64,000 nucleotides of DNA, taken from the NCBI RefSeq assembly GCF_038002165.1, contig NZ_JBBOBR010000001.1, positions 2,170,001 through 2,234,000 of the forward strand, written 5' to 3'. The DNA is from Cytobacillus sp. FSL H8-0458 (GTDB taxonomy: Bacteria > Bacillota > Bacilli > Bacillales > Cytobacillaceae). The position numbers and the translations under genes are program-made. Below, one piece after another: positions 1 through 7,879 of the stretch. The notes beneath the pieces were generated by a model. It worked only from the letters and a program-made list of their open reading frames with translations, searched no databases and was not told the origin of the DNA. Position 1 is the stretch's first letter. The number at the start of each line of letters is the position of its first letter.

Positions 1-257
1 AAGAAATACATAACCATCAAAGCGATATATTTTCTTCTGCCTTTAAAAAAGATTGCAATTCCTAAAAACAGCAATGAAGACCCAAGCGGGTTAATGAATA
101 AAAGGAACTGCTGCAAGGCACTTTCAATGCCTAAGTTAAATTGTGTCATTTGAGTAATATACGTTTTCATCCAGAGCAGAAATACTGCTAAAAAGAAAAA
201 GCCTATATATTTATTCAATATATCCTGACTTTTATGAAGTAAAGTATTCAAAATCAT
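1..257 (-). CDS. LtaS-type lipoteichoic acid synthase, N-terminal part (cut by window start)
   Basis: The reading frame is open to the window edge and gives about 85 residues. It starts with ATG at 257, preceded by AGAAGGCAGGTGT. The visible part is a membrane anchor region: a hydrophobic helix (YIGFFFLAVFLLW), then KTYITQMTQFNLGIES, a second hydrophobic stretch ending in NPLGSSLLFLGIAIFF, then KGRRKY and a third helix beginning. This order matches the N-terminal membrane domain of Bacillus LtaS-family phosphoglycerol transferases, which polymerise glycerol phosphate outside the membrane. The catalytic sulfatase-like domain lies beyond the window, so which of the several Bacillus paralogues this is cannot be decided. 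Confidence 0.75.
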   Translation of the reverse strand, partial: MILNTLLHKSQDILNKYIGFFFLAVFLLWMKTYITQMTQFNLGIESALQQFLLFINPLGSSLLFLGIAIFFKGRRKYIALMVMYF

Positions 258-673
258 ACACCTGCCTTCTAGCACATTATTGTAACATATTTCGCTAGTA
301 ATTTAAAAATTTAAAGTTGGCAATCAGCCTAATTATTAGTTTACCTGAAAAATATTAATAATCTATGAACAGGCAAAAAAGCACTGCACAAGAATATAAC
401 TATACTCGCATTTTAAAAAATGTCAAGCATGTCCAGATAAACTGCTCTTTAATCACTATAAAACAGAGTGAGTGCCCTGTTCACAGCCTGAGCTGACTTT
501 TGAACATTTAAAAATGCTGCACGTCTATATAGACGAATGAAACGCAATTTGGTTTCACTTTTTATATAAAAAACTTATGAATCTATGATTTTCCAGGGAA
601 GGAGAAAAAATCAGACAACAGCCAATATATATGAAGAATGGTAAACAATTATACATAAAGGCAGAATTTTTTC
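258..673. other. intergenic region, mostly empty
   Basis: This AT-rich gap separates the LtaS-type gene and a pseudogene. I see no supported ORF. The one structured site is a perfect 14-bp palindrome, CGTCTATATAGACG, at 522-535, which looks like a repressor operator rather than a terminator because no T-run follows on either strand. Confidence 0.5.
522..535. promoter_or_regulatory. 14-bp perfect palindrome, possible operator
   Basis: CGTCTATATAGACG is fully self-complementary and lies about 140 bp before the remnant of the serine hydrolase gene. It could be a relic of that gene's regulation. Nothing ties it to a regulator in this window. Confidence 0.3.
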
Positions 674-1425
674 ATGGGCAGGAAACAGCAAATTAATGAG
701 TATATGGACATACTTGCCGAGGGCAATATTTTAATGGATCTGTACTTGCCGCAAATTAAGGGGAAGTCATTCTGAATAAAGGATATGTACTATCAAGTTA
801 TCAATATGCCATTGAAGACACGTCTATTACCAAATTCCGATTCGGCTCTTTAACAAAGTCATTTACCACCGCTGCTGTCCTTTTTCTTCACCAGCAAAGG
901 AGCAGCATCTTTCAGATGAAATCAATGCCTAAATTAACATTTTCCCTTCTGAAAATGGTGTGACTATCCACCATTTATTAAGCCATTCTTCGGGTGTGGC
1001 TGATTTTACTGAATACTGGGAGAAATATATGCGCCTTCTTTCCAGCCTGAAACAATCCGTCAATTGGATTTAAGCAGGCCGCTGCAATTCTAACCCGGTA
1101 AAGACATGCAATACAGCAATACAGGATATCTGCTCCTGACTGCTTTAATTGAAAACGTTTTAGGGTTACCCTATGAACAATTCCTCCTGGAAAATATTTT
1201 TAAACCACTTCAACTAAAAAATACAGGAATAGATCATGGCCGCAAGATTGTGAAGGACTTGGCCACCGGTCATTCGTTTTGGGAAGAAGTAATTTACACA
1301 GAATTTGTCGATATGAGCATCCCGCAGTGAGCATATGGGATGTACAGCACTCCTGAGGAATTATACAAGTGGACAGAAGTTTTGCTGAATGGTGTACTGC
1401 TAAACAAGTATTCTTACAAAACAAA
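674..1425 (+). pseudogene. serine hydrolase of the beta-lactamase (class C/PBP-like) family, decayed
   Basis: Joined across frames, the translation shows the family landmarks in order: N-terminal NGSVLAAN..GEVILNKGY, the SxxK active site in FRFGSLTKSFT (SLTK), VTIHHLLSHSSGV, the YSN motif in MQYSNTGYLLL, and YGMYSTPEELYKW. The frame changes near 735, 902 and 1070. In-frame stops lie at 757-759 (TAA), 930-932 (TAA), 1091-1093 (TAA) and 1328-1330 (TGA). The C-terminal third is lost, and the sequence runs into a terminator hairpin at 1417. The intact ancestor would be a serine esterase or D-alanyl-D-alanine peptidase-like enzyme. It cannot be functional as written. The number of lesions makes sequencing error unlikely. 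Confidence 0.85.
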
Positions 1426-1455
1426 TCGCACTATAAGGTTGTGCGATTTGTTTTG
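1417..1455. terminator. bidirectional Rho-independent terminator
   Basis: Inverted repeat ACAAATCGCAC / GTGCGATTTGT is flanked by A-runs on the left and T-runs on the right, so it can act on both strands. It ends the minus-strand lysozyme gene and caps the plus-strand pseudogene. Confidence 0.8.
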
Positions 1456-1482
1456 TTTACCATAATATTATTATGTTTCGTT

Positions 1483-2157
1483 TTACCAAACTGATTTATA
1501 TTCCCCATTTTTTCCTGTGCCGCTTGCTGTGAGAATCTCGATATTCTTTGTTACCTTCGTGGTATATGTGAAATCACCATAACAGTATGGATAGCGGAAA
1601 TTATTCTTATCGCCTCCGCAATCATAAACTTCAGGATTCTTTTCAGCCTGCTTGAGCGAGAATTGCTTTGCGATTTCTTCACTGTGTTTTCCGCCCTGTT
1701 CAGCGACAAAGTCAATATATCCGATTCCCATATTATAAGCCTGGATAACGGCAGGGAAGTCTACATTTTTTTGACTTCCATAATTTAAAGCTTTCTGAAA
1801 GTGTTTTACACCCTGCTTAATGCTCTGTTCCGGATCCTGGATGGCATTTGGGGGTAATCCTGCTGATTCAGAAGCCTGCATCGGATCCCCTCCCTTCCCT
1901 TTGCTTTCCTGCTGCATGATCGCGGCCAGAACGAGTGTGTATTCTTCGAGATTGACCTCTTTCAATTCCTTTTCAAGTAAAGGCGTGTAATTCCGGACAT
2001 CTTTAGATACCATATTTGGCAGCAAAGAAACTGCAGTTTCCTTTATATTAAGCTGCTTGAATTGGTCAAATAAGACGAAAGTCAAAACCATAAAAAATAA
2101 CAGTAAGGCTATATTTGAACTGCGTTTTGTACGCTTTTTGCTTTTTTTGCGCTTCAT
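1483..2157 (-). CDS. YocA-like lysozyme-family protein (CwlT N-domain type)
   Basis: 224 residues. A lysine/arginine-rich start (MKRKKSKKRTKRSS) is followed by one hydrophobic segment at about 15-30, so the protein is probably anchored in the membrane or secreted. The rest resembles the lysozyme-like domain of Bacillus YocA and of the CwlT N-terminus: the catalytic glutamate is probably in LAAIMQQESKGKG, followed by DPMQASES, a helix that builds QAYNMGIGYIDF, and YCYGDFTYTTKV. Expected role: cleavage of the glycan strand of peptidoglycan (muramidase or lytic transglycosylase). The start ATG follows GGGAGAGCGGCA. The gene stands alone and ends at a strong terminator. Relatives are often carried on integrative elements, but no such element is visible here. 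Confidence 0.75.
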   Translation of the reverse strand: MKRKKSKKRTKRSSNIALLLFFMVLTFVLFDQFKQLNIKETAVSLLPNMVSKDVRNYTPLLEKELKEVNLEEYTLVLAAIMQQESKGKGGDPMQASESAGLPPNAIQDPEQSIKQGVKHFQKALNYGSQKNVDFPAVIQAYNMGIGYIDFVAEQGGKHSEEIAKQFSLKQAEKNPEVYDCGGDKNNFRYPYCYGDFTYTTKVTKNIEILTASGTGKNGEYKSVW

Positions 2158-2285
2158 TGCCGCTCTCCCGGTTTCTCTATTATTATTTCAGATTATTATT
2201 ATAGCAGAAAATACTGATATTTTAATAAAGAAACACCTCAGGTGAATTTGCCGAAGAATGAAGACCCTAAAGCTAAAAGATTAAA

Positions 2286-2316
2286 CAAAAAACGGACGCA
2301 TTTCTGCACCCGCACA
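2286..2316 (-). terminator. terminator of the hydroxy-acid operon
   Basis: On the minus strand CGGGTGCA-GAAA-TGCGTCCG forms an 8-bp stem with a GAAA tetraloop (two G-U pairs) followed directly by TTTTTTG. Confidence 0.65.
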
Positions 2317-3210
2317 TTAACCTTTCATCTTCACAACAGTGCCCGTCTCTTCCTCTAGAATCTTTATCACTGCCGACATATCCTGCTCGCTTAGTTCTTT
2401 CTCTGCTGCTGTTTGGAATGCTTTTTCCGCCATCTGCCCGGTAAATTGAGTAAGGCCGGCTTCCTGCAATAGCTGGTTTGCAAGCCGGACGTCTTTATAT
2501 ACATATTTGACTGCCCCTCCTGGTGTGAAATGGCGTGGTAATACGTATTGTTCCATATGCCTGCGAAGGATTTTGCTGTCGCCATAGCTTGCTTTCAGGA
2601 CTTTTAATAGCTGTTCATTTTCCAGTCCATATGCAGCTCCGGTTACCATAGCCTCCGAGGCAGCCAGCGAGTGGACAGCAACAAGGTACTGATTGATCAG
2701 CTTGGCAATGCTGCCTGACCCCGAAGGTCCCATATATTCTATAGTTTCACCGAGCACATCAAGTACCGGCTTAACTTTCTGAAAGGCCATTTCCCCGCCG
2801 CCAGCCATGATCGTTAAAGTGCCGTTTTCGGCCCCTTCTGGTCCGCCGCTGACAGGACAGTCAAGATAACTGATTTCTTTTGCACCTGCCATCCCATAGA
2901 TGATTTTACTCGTATCGGCCCCTACTGAAGTAAAGTCAATGCATATCGTTCCGGGCTTCGCAGTGTTTATGATTCCTTCTTTACTCATATAAACGGTCAT
3001 TACATCCTGAGGCATCGAAAGACAAGTGCATATAATTTCACATTGATTGGAAAGCTCACTTACTGTTTCTTCATAAATCGCTCCATTTTCAATGAGCGGC
3101 TGCACTTTTTTGAATGTCCGGTTATGTACTGCCACTTGAAAACCATGGCCCAATAGCCGCTGGGCCATTCTGGAGCCCATCACGCCTGTTCCTATAAACC
3201 CGATCTTCAT
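2317..3210 (-). CDS. 3-hydroxyisobutyrate dehydrogenase / tartronate semialdehyde reductase family
   Basis: 297 residues, the normal length of beta-hydroxyacid dehydrogenases. The N-terminus MKIGFIGTGVMGSRMA carries the GxGxxG dinucleotide motif. DCPVSGGPEGAENGTLT at about 120 is the family's substrate-binding signature. The catalytic lysine is in SGSIAKLINQ near 170. Such enzymes reduce 2-hydroxy-3-oxopropionate (tartronate semialdehyde) to glycerate, or oxidise 3-hydroxyisobutyrate. The ATG overlaps the stop of the hydroxypyruvate isomerase-like gene (ATGA), so translation is coupled. That neighbour converts hydroxypyruvate and tartronate semialdehyde, which favours the tartronate semialdehyde reductase role. 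Exact substrate is inference. Confidence 0.8.
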   Translation of the reverse strand: MKIGFIGTGVMGSRMAQRLLGHGFQVAVHNRTFKKVQPLIENGAIYEETVSELSNQCEIICTCLSMPQDVMTVYMSKEGIINTAKPGTICIDFTSVGADTSKIIYGMAGAKEISYLDCPVSGGPEGAENGTLTIMAGGGEMAFQKVKPVLDVLGETIEYMGPSGSGSIAKLINQYLVAVHSLAASEAMVTGAAYGLENEQLLKVLKASYGDSKILRRHMEQYVLPRHFTPGGAVKYVYKDVRLANQLLQEAGLTQFTGQMAEKAFQTAAEKELSEQDMSAVIKILEEETGTVVKMKG

Positions 3211-3968
3211 GAGGTCACTTCTTTCAGCCTAGCAAAGCTATCAGCGCTTCTGCCTTGCGGATTATATTCTAGACCAATACTGCCTTTATAGTGTTTCTGC
3301 AAATATAGGAGGATCTCTTTATAGTTCATTTCCCCCGTCCCCGGCTCATGTCTGCCCGGAGAGTCTGCAATCTGTACATGTGAAACCAGCTCAGCATACT
3401 TTTGAAAAAAAGAAAGAGCCTGGCCATGTATTCTTTCAATATGGTAAAAGTCGAATTGAAGCTTTACATTCGGCAAACCGACACTATTGATTATCTCTTC
3501 AGCCTGCTGGATATCATTTAAGAAATAGCCAGGCATGTCGATTGGATTGATTGGTTCAATTAATAAGTTAATTCCGTGTTCAGACATAGCAGTGCCCGCA
3601 AAAGAGAGATTTTCAATAAAAATATTCTGATTATTACTTGGGTGTACCCCCGCCATGCAATGAATCTGCTTTACCTCAAGGCCTTTCGCATAACGGATCC
3701 CGATTTCAACTGATTCTCTGAATTCTTCTCTGCGATTGGGGTCTGCAGCAAGGCCCCTGTCCCCTTCTTCCCAATGACCGGGAGGCAGGTTTATTAAAAC
3801 CAATGATAAATCATTGTGCTCAAGCTCATTTCTGATTTCTTCTATTGTATAAGAATATGGAAATTGGCATTCTACAAGATCAAAACCAGCTTCGCGGGCT
3901 TTTTTGAATCGGTCCAAAAAAGGGACTTCTGTAAAAACGGTTGATAGATTAACAGAAAAATTGTTCAT
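3207..3968 (-). CDS. hydroxypyruvate isomerase-like TIM-barrel protein
   Basis: 253 residues, similar in length and order of motifs to Hyi/OtnI (xylose isomerase-like TIM barrel). Landmarks: EAGFDLVECQFPY near 30, INLPPGHWEEGDRGLA near 80, NLLIEPINPIDMPGYFL near 140 (metal-binding Glu), LQFDFYHIERIHG near 180, HVQIADSPGRHEPGTGEM near 207 and a final IGLEYNPQG. Known family reaction: interconversion of hydroxypyruvate and tartronate semialdehyde, or isomerisation of 2-oxo-tetronates. The start follows CAAGGAGGCTGCC. It overlaps both the upstream metallo-hydrolase and the downstream dehydrogenase by ATGA, giving a tightly coupled trio. No glyoxylate carboligase gene is visible in the window. 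Confidence 0.8.
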   Translation of the reverse strand: MNNFSVNLSTVFTEVPFLDRFKKAREAGFDLVECQFPYSYTIEEIRNELEHNDLSLVLINLPPGHWEEGDRGLAADPNRREEFRESVEIGIRYAKGLEVKQIHCMAGVHPSNNQNIFIENLSFAGTAMSEHGINLLIEPINPIDMPGYFLNDIQQAEEIINSVGLPNVKLQFDFYHIERIHGQALSFFQKYAELVSHVQIADSPGRHEPGTGEMNYKEILLYLQKHYKGSIGLEYNPQGRSADSFARLKEVTS

Positions 3969-4840
3969 GGCAGCCTCCTTGAAGGTCCTTTCAGTTCATA
4001 GCCATTTGCAAAGTACTGTATCGTTTCTAACTCATTCTCATTCAGTTCACGATTGACATAGGATTGATAGGCATTCTTCATTTCTTCCATCTGTCCTTCG
4101 TATTTTTCGCTTAGGTGTGCTGCTTTCCTGAGCGTGGCCGCTTCCTCCTGGTATTCTGCCTTTGAAATTGCAGTCCCGTGGGATAAAATATATGTATCTG
4201 CATCAAATTGATCTATTGCATCCAACAACTGAAGCATGAGGTCTTCCGTGTATTTCCATTTACTTGCGTAAAGATTCGCGTAAATCGCATCACCCAAAAA
4301 TAATATTTTTTCTTCTTTTATATATACCACTACGGAATCTGGAGAATGGTCTCCGCCGACTTGCTGCAGTTGGCAAGTCACACCGCCAAGATCGATTTCA
4401 AGCTTATTCTCGAAAGTGATATCTGGAAGTTTAATTTTAATACTCCGGTCATTACCATATTCTTTCTTTATGGCGCTCGCGCAAAATTCTATTTCGACTC
4501 CGTTTTCCACACGTTCATCTAATGCTTCATCTGTCCATAAATATGGGATTAGTTTTTCCATTTCAGCTTTGGTCCGTCTGGAAGCAATAGATGGAATGTC
4601 CAGTCGAGACAAACCAAAAATATGATCCCAGTGCCAATGAGTCAACACCACCATCCTTGGTGAAGTTATTTGATGTTTCTCCAGCTCGCTTAAAAATAGT
4701 TGAGCATGAGCTTCAGAATTACCTGCATCAATCATCAAAGTCATTCGATCCCCGACCACAGCCCCTAAAATGGGACGGTCTGTCTCTGAAACAGGAGTAA
4801 GATACCAACATCTGCGCTTAAGTTTTTCTAATGTTTGCAT
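3965..4840 (-). CDS. metallo-beta-lactamase-fold hydrolase
   Basis: 291 residues. The zinc-binding motif is THWHWDHIFGL near 88, preceded by MTLMIDAGNS near 37 (the fold's first beta strands) and followed by QVGGDHSPDSVVVY near 163, FLGDAIYANLY near 187, and ILSHGTAIS near 225 with the last ligand histidine. This order is typical of the fold. The C-terminal ~60 residues form a helical tail. It is the first gene of the coupled three-gene operon, starting after AAAGGGAGGATTTT. In this setting it might hydrolyse a lactone or thioester feeding hydroxy/oxo acids. No specific substrate can be read from the sequence. Confidence 0.75.
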   Translation of the reverse strand: MQTLEKLKRRCWYLTPVSETDRPILGAVVGDRMTLMIDAGNSEAHAQLFLSELEKHQITSPRMVVLTHWHWDHIFGLSRLDIPSIASRRTKAEMEKLIPYLWTDEALDERVENGVEIEFCASAIKKEYGNDRSIKIKLPDITFENKLEIDLGGVTCQLQQVGGDHSPDSVVVYIKEEKILFLGDAIYANLYASKWKYTEDLMLQLLDAIDQFDADTYILSHGTAISKAEYQEEAATLRKAAHLSEKYEGQMEEMKNAYQSYVNRELNENELETIQYFANGYELKGPSRRLP

Positions 4841-4961
4841 AAAATCCTCCCTTTGGTTCTGTTATACTTTAATTCGGTAAAAGTGAAGAGAATCCTTTTT
4901 TTAGTCCTATATTCAGACAAAGCCTGCTCCATAATACTTTTTGAGCAGACTCTTTATCAAT

Positions 4962-6329
4962 TTACTTATTAACATTTTCTAAAAATCGATCTGTTATCTC
5001 ATCCCAATTATCAAGGAAAGAGTCGCGATTTAGGTAATCGAGCTCTAAGAATAAATCACGCGCTTCCTGATCCACTGTCAAAAAATAATCCCTGTAATGA
5101 TCATCATATCTTAAGAAAATATCTGTATCAATTTTTTCTTGATCATTCAAATAATTTACCGCTAATTGAAGATTTTTGTGTTCTCTGTTCATCTTTTCCT
5201 GCTCTGTCTTGTGCCATTCATTCAGCTGTGATTGTACAGTATTAAACAGGTTGTTAATGGCTGCATTGGCGTCTTCATGCCATTCAGACCATACTTTAGC
5301 CATTTCAGCTGTCCTGTTAAATTCAGATTTTAAATCCTGCTGATTTTGAACGTTTACAAACTGGCCATTGGCGGCGTTTGCCATTTCCTTTAATTAACTA
5401 AGTCCATCATTGTCTACCTGGTAGCCAATGATATTGACAACGGGCTTGAGATTGGAGGCACCAAGGCTTTTCATTGCTTTAACTGGATCTCCTCCACATG
5501 TTTCAATCCCGTCGCTGACTAAATAGATAATGTTGGTGTTCTTCTCTCCATCCATTTCCTTTAAATCCTTCATCACCTGCTCGGCCGCTTTAGCCATAGG
5601 TGTCCAGCCTGCAGGCTTAAACTGATTTAATGAACTTGTGAATGCAGCAGGGGCATAAGCTGAAAGCGGATAAACTTCTTCAACCTTTCTGCAGGACTTT
5701 TCTTTATCCTTTTTCTGACCTGTGCCCACATGTCCATAAACACTGAGAGAGACATTAGCTTTTTAAGGCAAACTCTCAACAAATTGCTGAATTGCCTCTT
5801 TGGCTAAATCCATTCTTGTCCGCCCGTTCTCGAGCGCCCCCATGCTGCCGCTGGAATCCAGCAATATAGCCACATTATAATTTTCCTTAACCTGCGGACC
5901 TTCCGCCCCGGCACTTGGGTCAGCAAATTTCATTGCTTCCCATTGGTCAATTGGCACTTGAGGCAAATTTAGATTTTCTTTAAACAGCGCAAATATTTCC
6001 TGTTCCATTGCCTCTATTTCTTCCTCTGACGAATCCTTATTAATTTCAGGAAGCTCATTAATCTTCTTTTTTGCTTCTTCTGAAAACTCTTCTCCTGCAA
6101 ATTCTCCTGTCATGTCATATTCAGCAGATTCTTTGAAAGACTTGGGAACAGAAGGAAAGTTTTTTACAGTTTGCTCAGAATCTTCTCCGTCAGCCCCTTC
6201 CACATTTTCAGCTGATTTCTTTTGATCAGACTCCTTTTTATCGTCCTTATTCTCTTCAGCTGAACTGCATGCAATAAGAAAAACTGCAGAAAGAATAATG
6301 GTTACGATTAGCAGTAATGCTCTTTTCAT
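4962..6329 (-). pseudogene. von Willebrand factor A lipoprotein (YwmC/YwmD-like), split by two in-frame TAA codons
   Basis: The start is ATG 6327-6329, 13 codons inside a longer frame, after GAAGGAGGGTACT. MKRALLLIVTIILSAVFLIAC is a lipoprotein signal with the lipobox LIAC. An acidic linker (to about 85) leads to the vWA domain: AILLDSSGSMGA is the MIDAS DxSxS motif, then IYLVSDGIETCGGDP. A helical C-terminus follows. The whole gene lies in one continuous frame broken only by TAA at 5763-5765 (between VESLP and KANVSLS) and TAA at 5394-5396 (between NDGLS and LKEMANA). No frameshift is needed. Each stop is one base from a sense codon (GAA or CAA would restore it). Called a pseudogene, but it could be recent decay or two base-calling errors. 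Confidence 0.8.
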
Positions 6330-6405
6330 AGTACCCTCCTTCTTATCTTCAATATCCTCAATCATTTTACCATGACAGTGAATCTATGAAATTAGTTTTT
6401 TAAGT

Positions 6406-6433
6406 CACAAAAAAACTGCTCTAAATTGAGCAG
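6406..6433 (-). terminator. terminator of the RidA-like gene
   Basis: Minus strand: CTGCTC-AATTTA-GAGCAG followed by TTTTTTTGTG, 15 bp after the stop codon. Confidence 0.8.
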
Positions 6434-6447
6434 CCCTTGTTCGGAAT

Positions 6448-6921
6448 TTATTCTATTTCAACAATCATTTCAATTTCTACAGGAGCCCCACCTGGCAGTG
6501 AAGCCAATCCCACTGCTTTACGTGCGTGTCCATTTTCCTTGCCGAAAATATCATGCAGCAGTTCTGATGCTGCATTTATGACGATCGGATGATATTTAAA
6601 GTCACTTGTTGAGGCAACATATCCATCCATTTTGATGATTCTTTTCACTTTATTTAAATCTCCAATTATTCCTTTAAGGGCTGCCAGCAAATTCAGCGTA
6701 CAAATTCGTGCCGCATCCTTTGCTTCTTCGATCGAAATGCCTGCCCCGACAATTCCGGTATACTTTTGAAGACCATTTACTCTGGGTGTTTGCCCGGACA
6801 AATAGACAATCTTTCCTGAGATAACGCCCGGTTCAAAAGGCATTCGGATATCAGTCAATACAGGGAGCTGGATATTCAGCTCTTCCAGTCTTTCTTCAAT
6901 TCCCTTTTTTACCCCTTCCAT
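6448..6921 (-). CDS. RidA/YjgF/YER057c/UK114 family protein
   Basis: About 157 residues, the longer RidA subgroup. Motifs: MPFEPGVISGKIVYLSGQTPR, IVGAGISIEEAKDAARICTLNLLAALK, KRIIKMDGYVASTSDFKYHP and a C-terminal ARKAVGLASLPGGAPVEIEM. RidA proteins hydrolyse reactive enamine/imine intermediates from amino-acid lyases; arginine of the usual C[IV]R-type site is not obvious here, and this subgroup often lacks it. The start ATG (6921) or the GTG directly before it (6924) follows CCCAGGAGGCATA. The stop of the 65-residue zinc-binding ORF overlaps this start, so the two are probably co-translated. Its position next to an imine-forming catabolic locus fits a deaminating or detoxifying job. Confidence 0.8.
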   Translation of the reverse strand: MEGVKKGIEERLEELNIQLPVLTDIRMPFEPGVISGKIVYLSGQTPRVNGLQKYTGIVGAGISIEEAKDAARICTLNLLAALKGIIGDLNKVKRIIKMDGYVASTSDFKYHPIVINAASELLHDIFGKENGHARKAVGLASLPGGAPVEIEMIVEIE

Positions 6922-6923
6922 CA

Positions 6924-7121
6924 CTATGCCTCCTGGGAAACACTTTGTTTTAATGAAGAATAAAGTTGTTTAGTGAATTTAAATGAGCGGTGAGTATAAT
7001 AGACTTTGGCGAAAGCATGATTTTCACAAAGTGAGCATTTGATTTCATATGGTGCTTTTCGAATATGAGGTGTTTTTAATATTTGCATGGCTTCTTTTAA
7101 ATGAGTGCTGCAAACCCACAT
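6924..7121 (-). CDS. small zinc-finger-like protein, 65 residues
   Basis: Family not recognised. The start ATG follows GAAGAAGGTGAAATT. Residues C4-x2-H7 (VCSTH) and C29-x2-C32 (CSLCEN) form a likely CxxH...CxxC zinc knuckle; the rest is basic and has no membrane segment. The stop TAG overlaps the start of the RidA-like gene. Upstream lies a long inverted repeat (7158-7202). Good RBS, coupling and metal-ligand spacing argue that it is expressed. Function unknown. Confidence 0.6.
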   Translation of the reverse strand: MWVCSTHLKEAMQILKTPHIRKAPYEIKCSLCENHAFAKVYYTHRSFKFTKQLYSSLKQSVSQEA

Positions 7122-7157
7122 AATTTCACCTTCTTCTATATTATTGGGTGTTTATTT

Positions 7158-7202
7158 TGCATTCTGTAACGGGCTGAAATTGAGTTCCTCCATTACAGAA
7201 TG
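7158..7202. terminator. long-stem hairpin between ferredoxin gene and small ORF
   Basis: GCATTCTGTAA and TTACAGAATGC form an 11-bp perfect stem around a 23-nt loop, directly after the minus-strand ferredoxin gene. No clear T-run follows, so it may terminate poorly, act as a processing site, or be a dyad operator. Confidence 0.45.
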
Positions 7203-7216
7203 CAGTCTAGGGAATT

Positions 7217-7567
7217 TCATTTTCCTGTAGAAACGGCTTGCTTCAATTTATCCGGCTTTCTCTTTTTTACCTGATCTGTCACTTTATCATCCCAGGAAAT
7301 GGTAACATCCCCGTTTGTTACAAAAGTCTGGCATCCTAAACGGTAGCCTTTTTCCAGCCACTCTTCTCCCAGCTTTCTTTTTTCCTGGATTTTCACGTTG
7401 TCCAGATATTCGGAACCTTCTTCCGTTTTAAAAACACAAGTGCCGCAAATTCCGCCGCCGCAGCGATTTGGCAGATCACCATCATAACGGAGCGACATTC
7501 TTAATATATTAGAATCCTCAGGCACTTCCAGAGTTTTGCTGCTGTTGACAAAATGGATGTTTGGCAT
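7217..7567 (-). CDS. plant-type [2Fe-2S] ferredoxin (first copy)
   Basis: 116 residues. The cluster ligands are C36-x4-C41-x2-C44 in RCGGGICGTC and C79 in RLGCQT, the full set for a plant/chloroplast-type [2Fe-2S] cluster. The C-terminal tail of about 25 residues is lysine-rich. It should shuttle single electrons in the cytosol. A GTATAC palindrome (7624-7634) lies 57 bp upstream, and a second plant-type ferredoxin is encoded at 13664-13996, so both probably serve one pathway, with the diiron protein at 11875-12606 as a natural electron acceptor (inference). The start ATG follows a GAGGAGGAATTGTTTC-like RBS. Confidence 0.88.
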   Translation of the reverse strand: MPNIHFVNSSKTLEVPEDSNILRMSLRYDGDLPNRCGGGICGTCVFKTEEGSEYLDNVKIQEKRKLGEEWLEKGYRLGCQTFVTNGDVTISWDDKVTDQVKKRKPDKLKQAVSTGK

Positions 7568-7623
7568 GAAACAATTCCTCCTCGTTATTTTGTTTATTGG
7601 TTGTTTGGCATGTTACCTAGCTC

Positions 7624-7634
7624 TTGGTATACAA
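7624..7634. promoter_or_regulatory. GTATAC operator 1 (ferredoxin 1)
   Basis: TTGGTATACAA, the best form of the shared site, 57 bp before the ferredoxin start and followed at once by ATATACCATA, which may be a second half-site. Predicted binding site of the FCD GntR regulators of this locus. Confidence 0.65.
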
Positions 7635-7702
7635 TATACCATATAAGTAATATTCAGACAATACTAAACTTTTAAATATTTAAATGGAGGACAAACACTC
7701 AT

Positions 7703-7860
7703 TGGGACTCAATCTCCTAGGTTTCTTCTTTAACTTTCCAAAGAAGTTGCTAGTTCGGACTCTATTTTTCCAACTTTCCTTTCTTGTCCTAAGATACCCA
7801 AACTTCGGACTCACTCCCCTATTATTCTTCTCTCTCTGTCTGAATGGTTCTATCTTGAAT
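7703..7860. repeat. three imperfect ~50-bp pyrimidine-rich repeats
   Basis: The plus strand is strongly pyrimidine-rich, and GGACTC recurs with near-constant spacing: TGGGACTC at 7703, TTCGGACTC at 7754 and TTCGGACTC at 7804, each followed by a C/T-rich stretch. It sits in the 312-bp gap between the ferredoxin promoter and the regulator's 3' end. The 69-codon frame through it is low-complexity and lacks support, so I do not call it a gene. Confidence 0.4.
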
Positions 7861-7879
7861 AATGCGCTAGATCGGCTGC

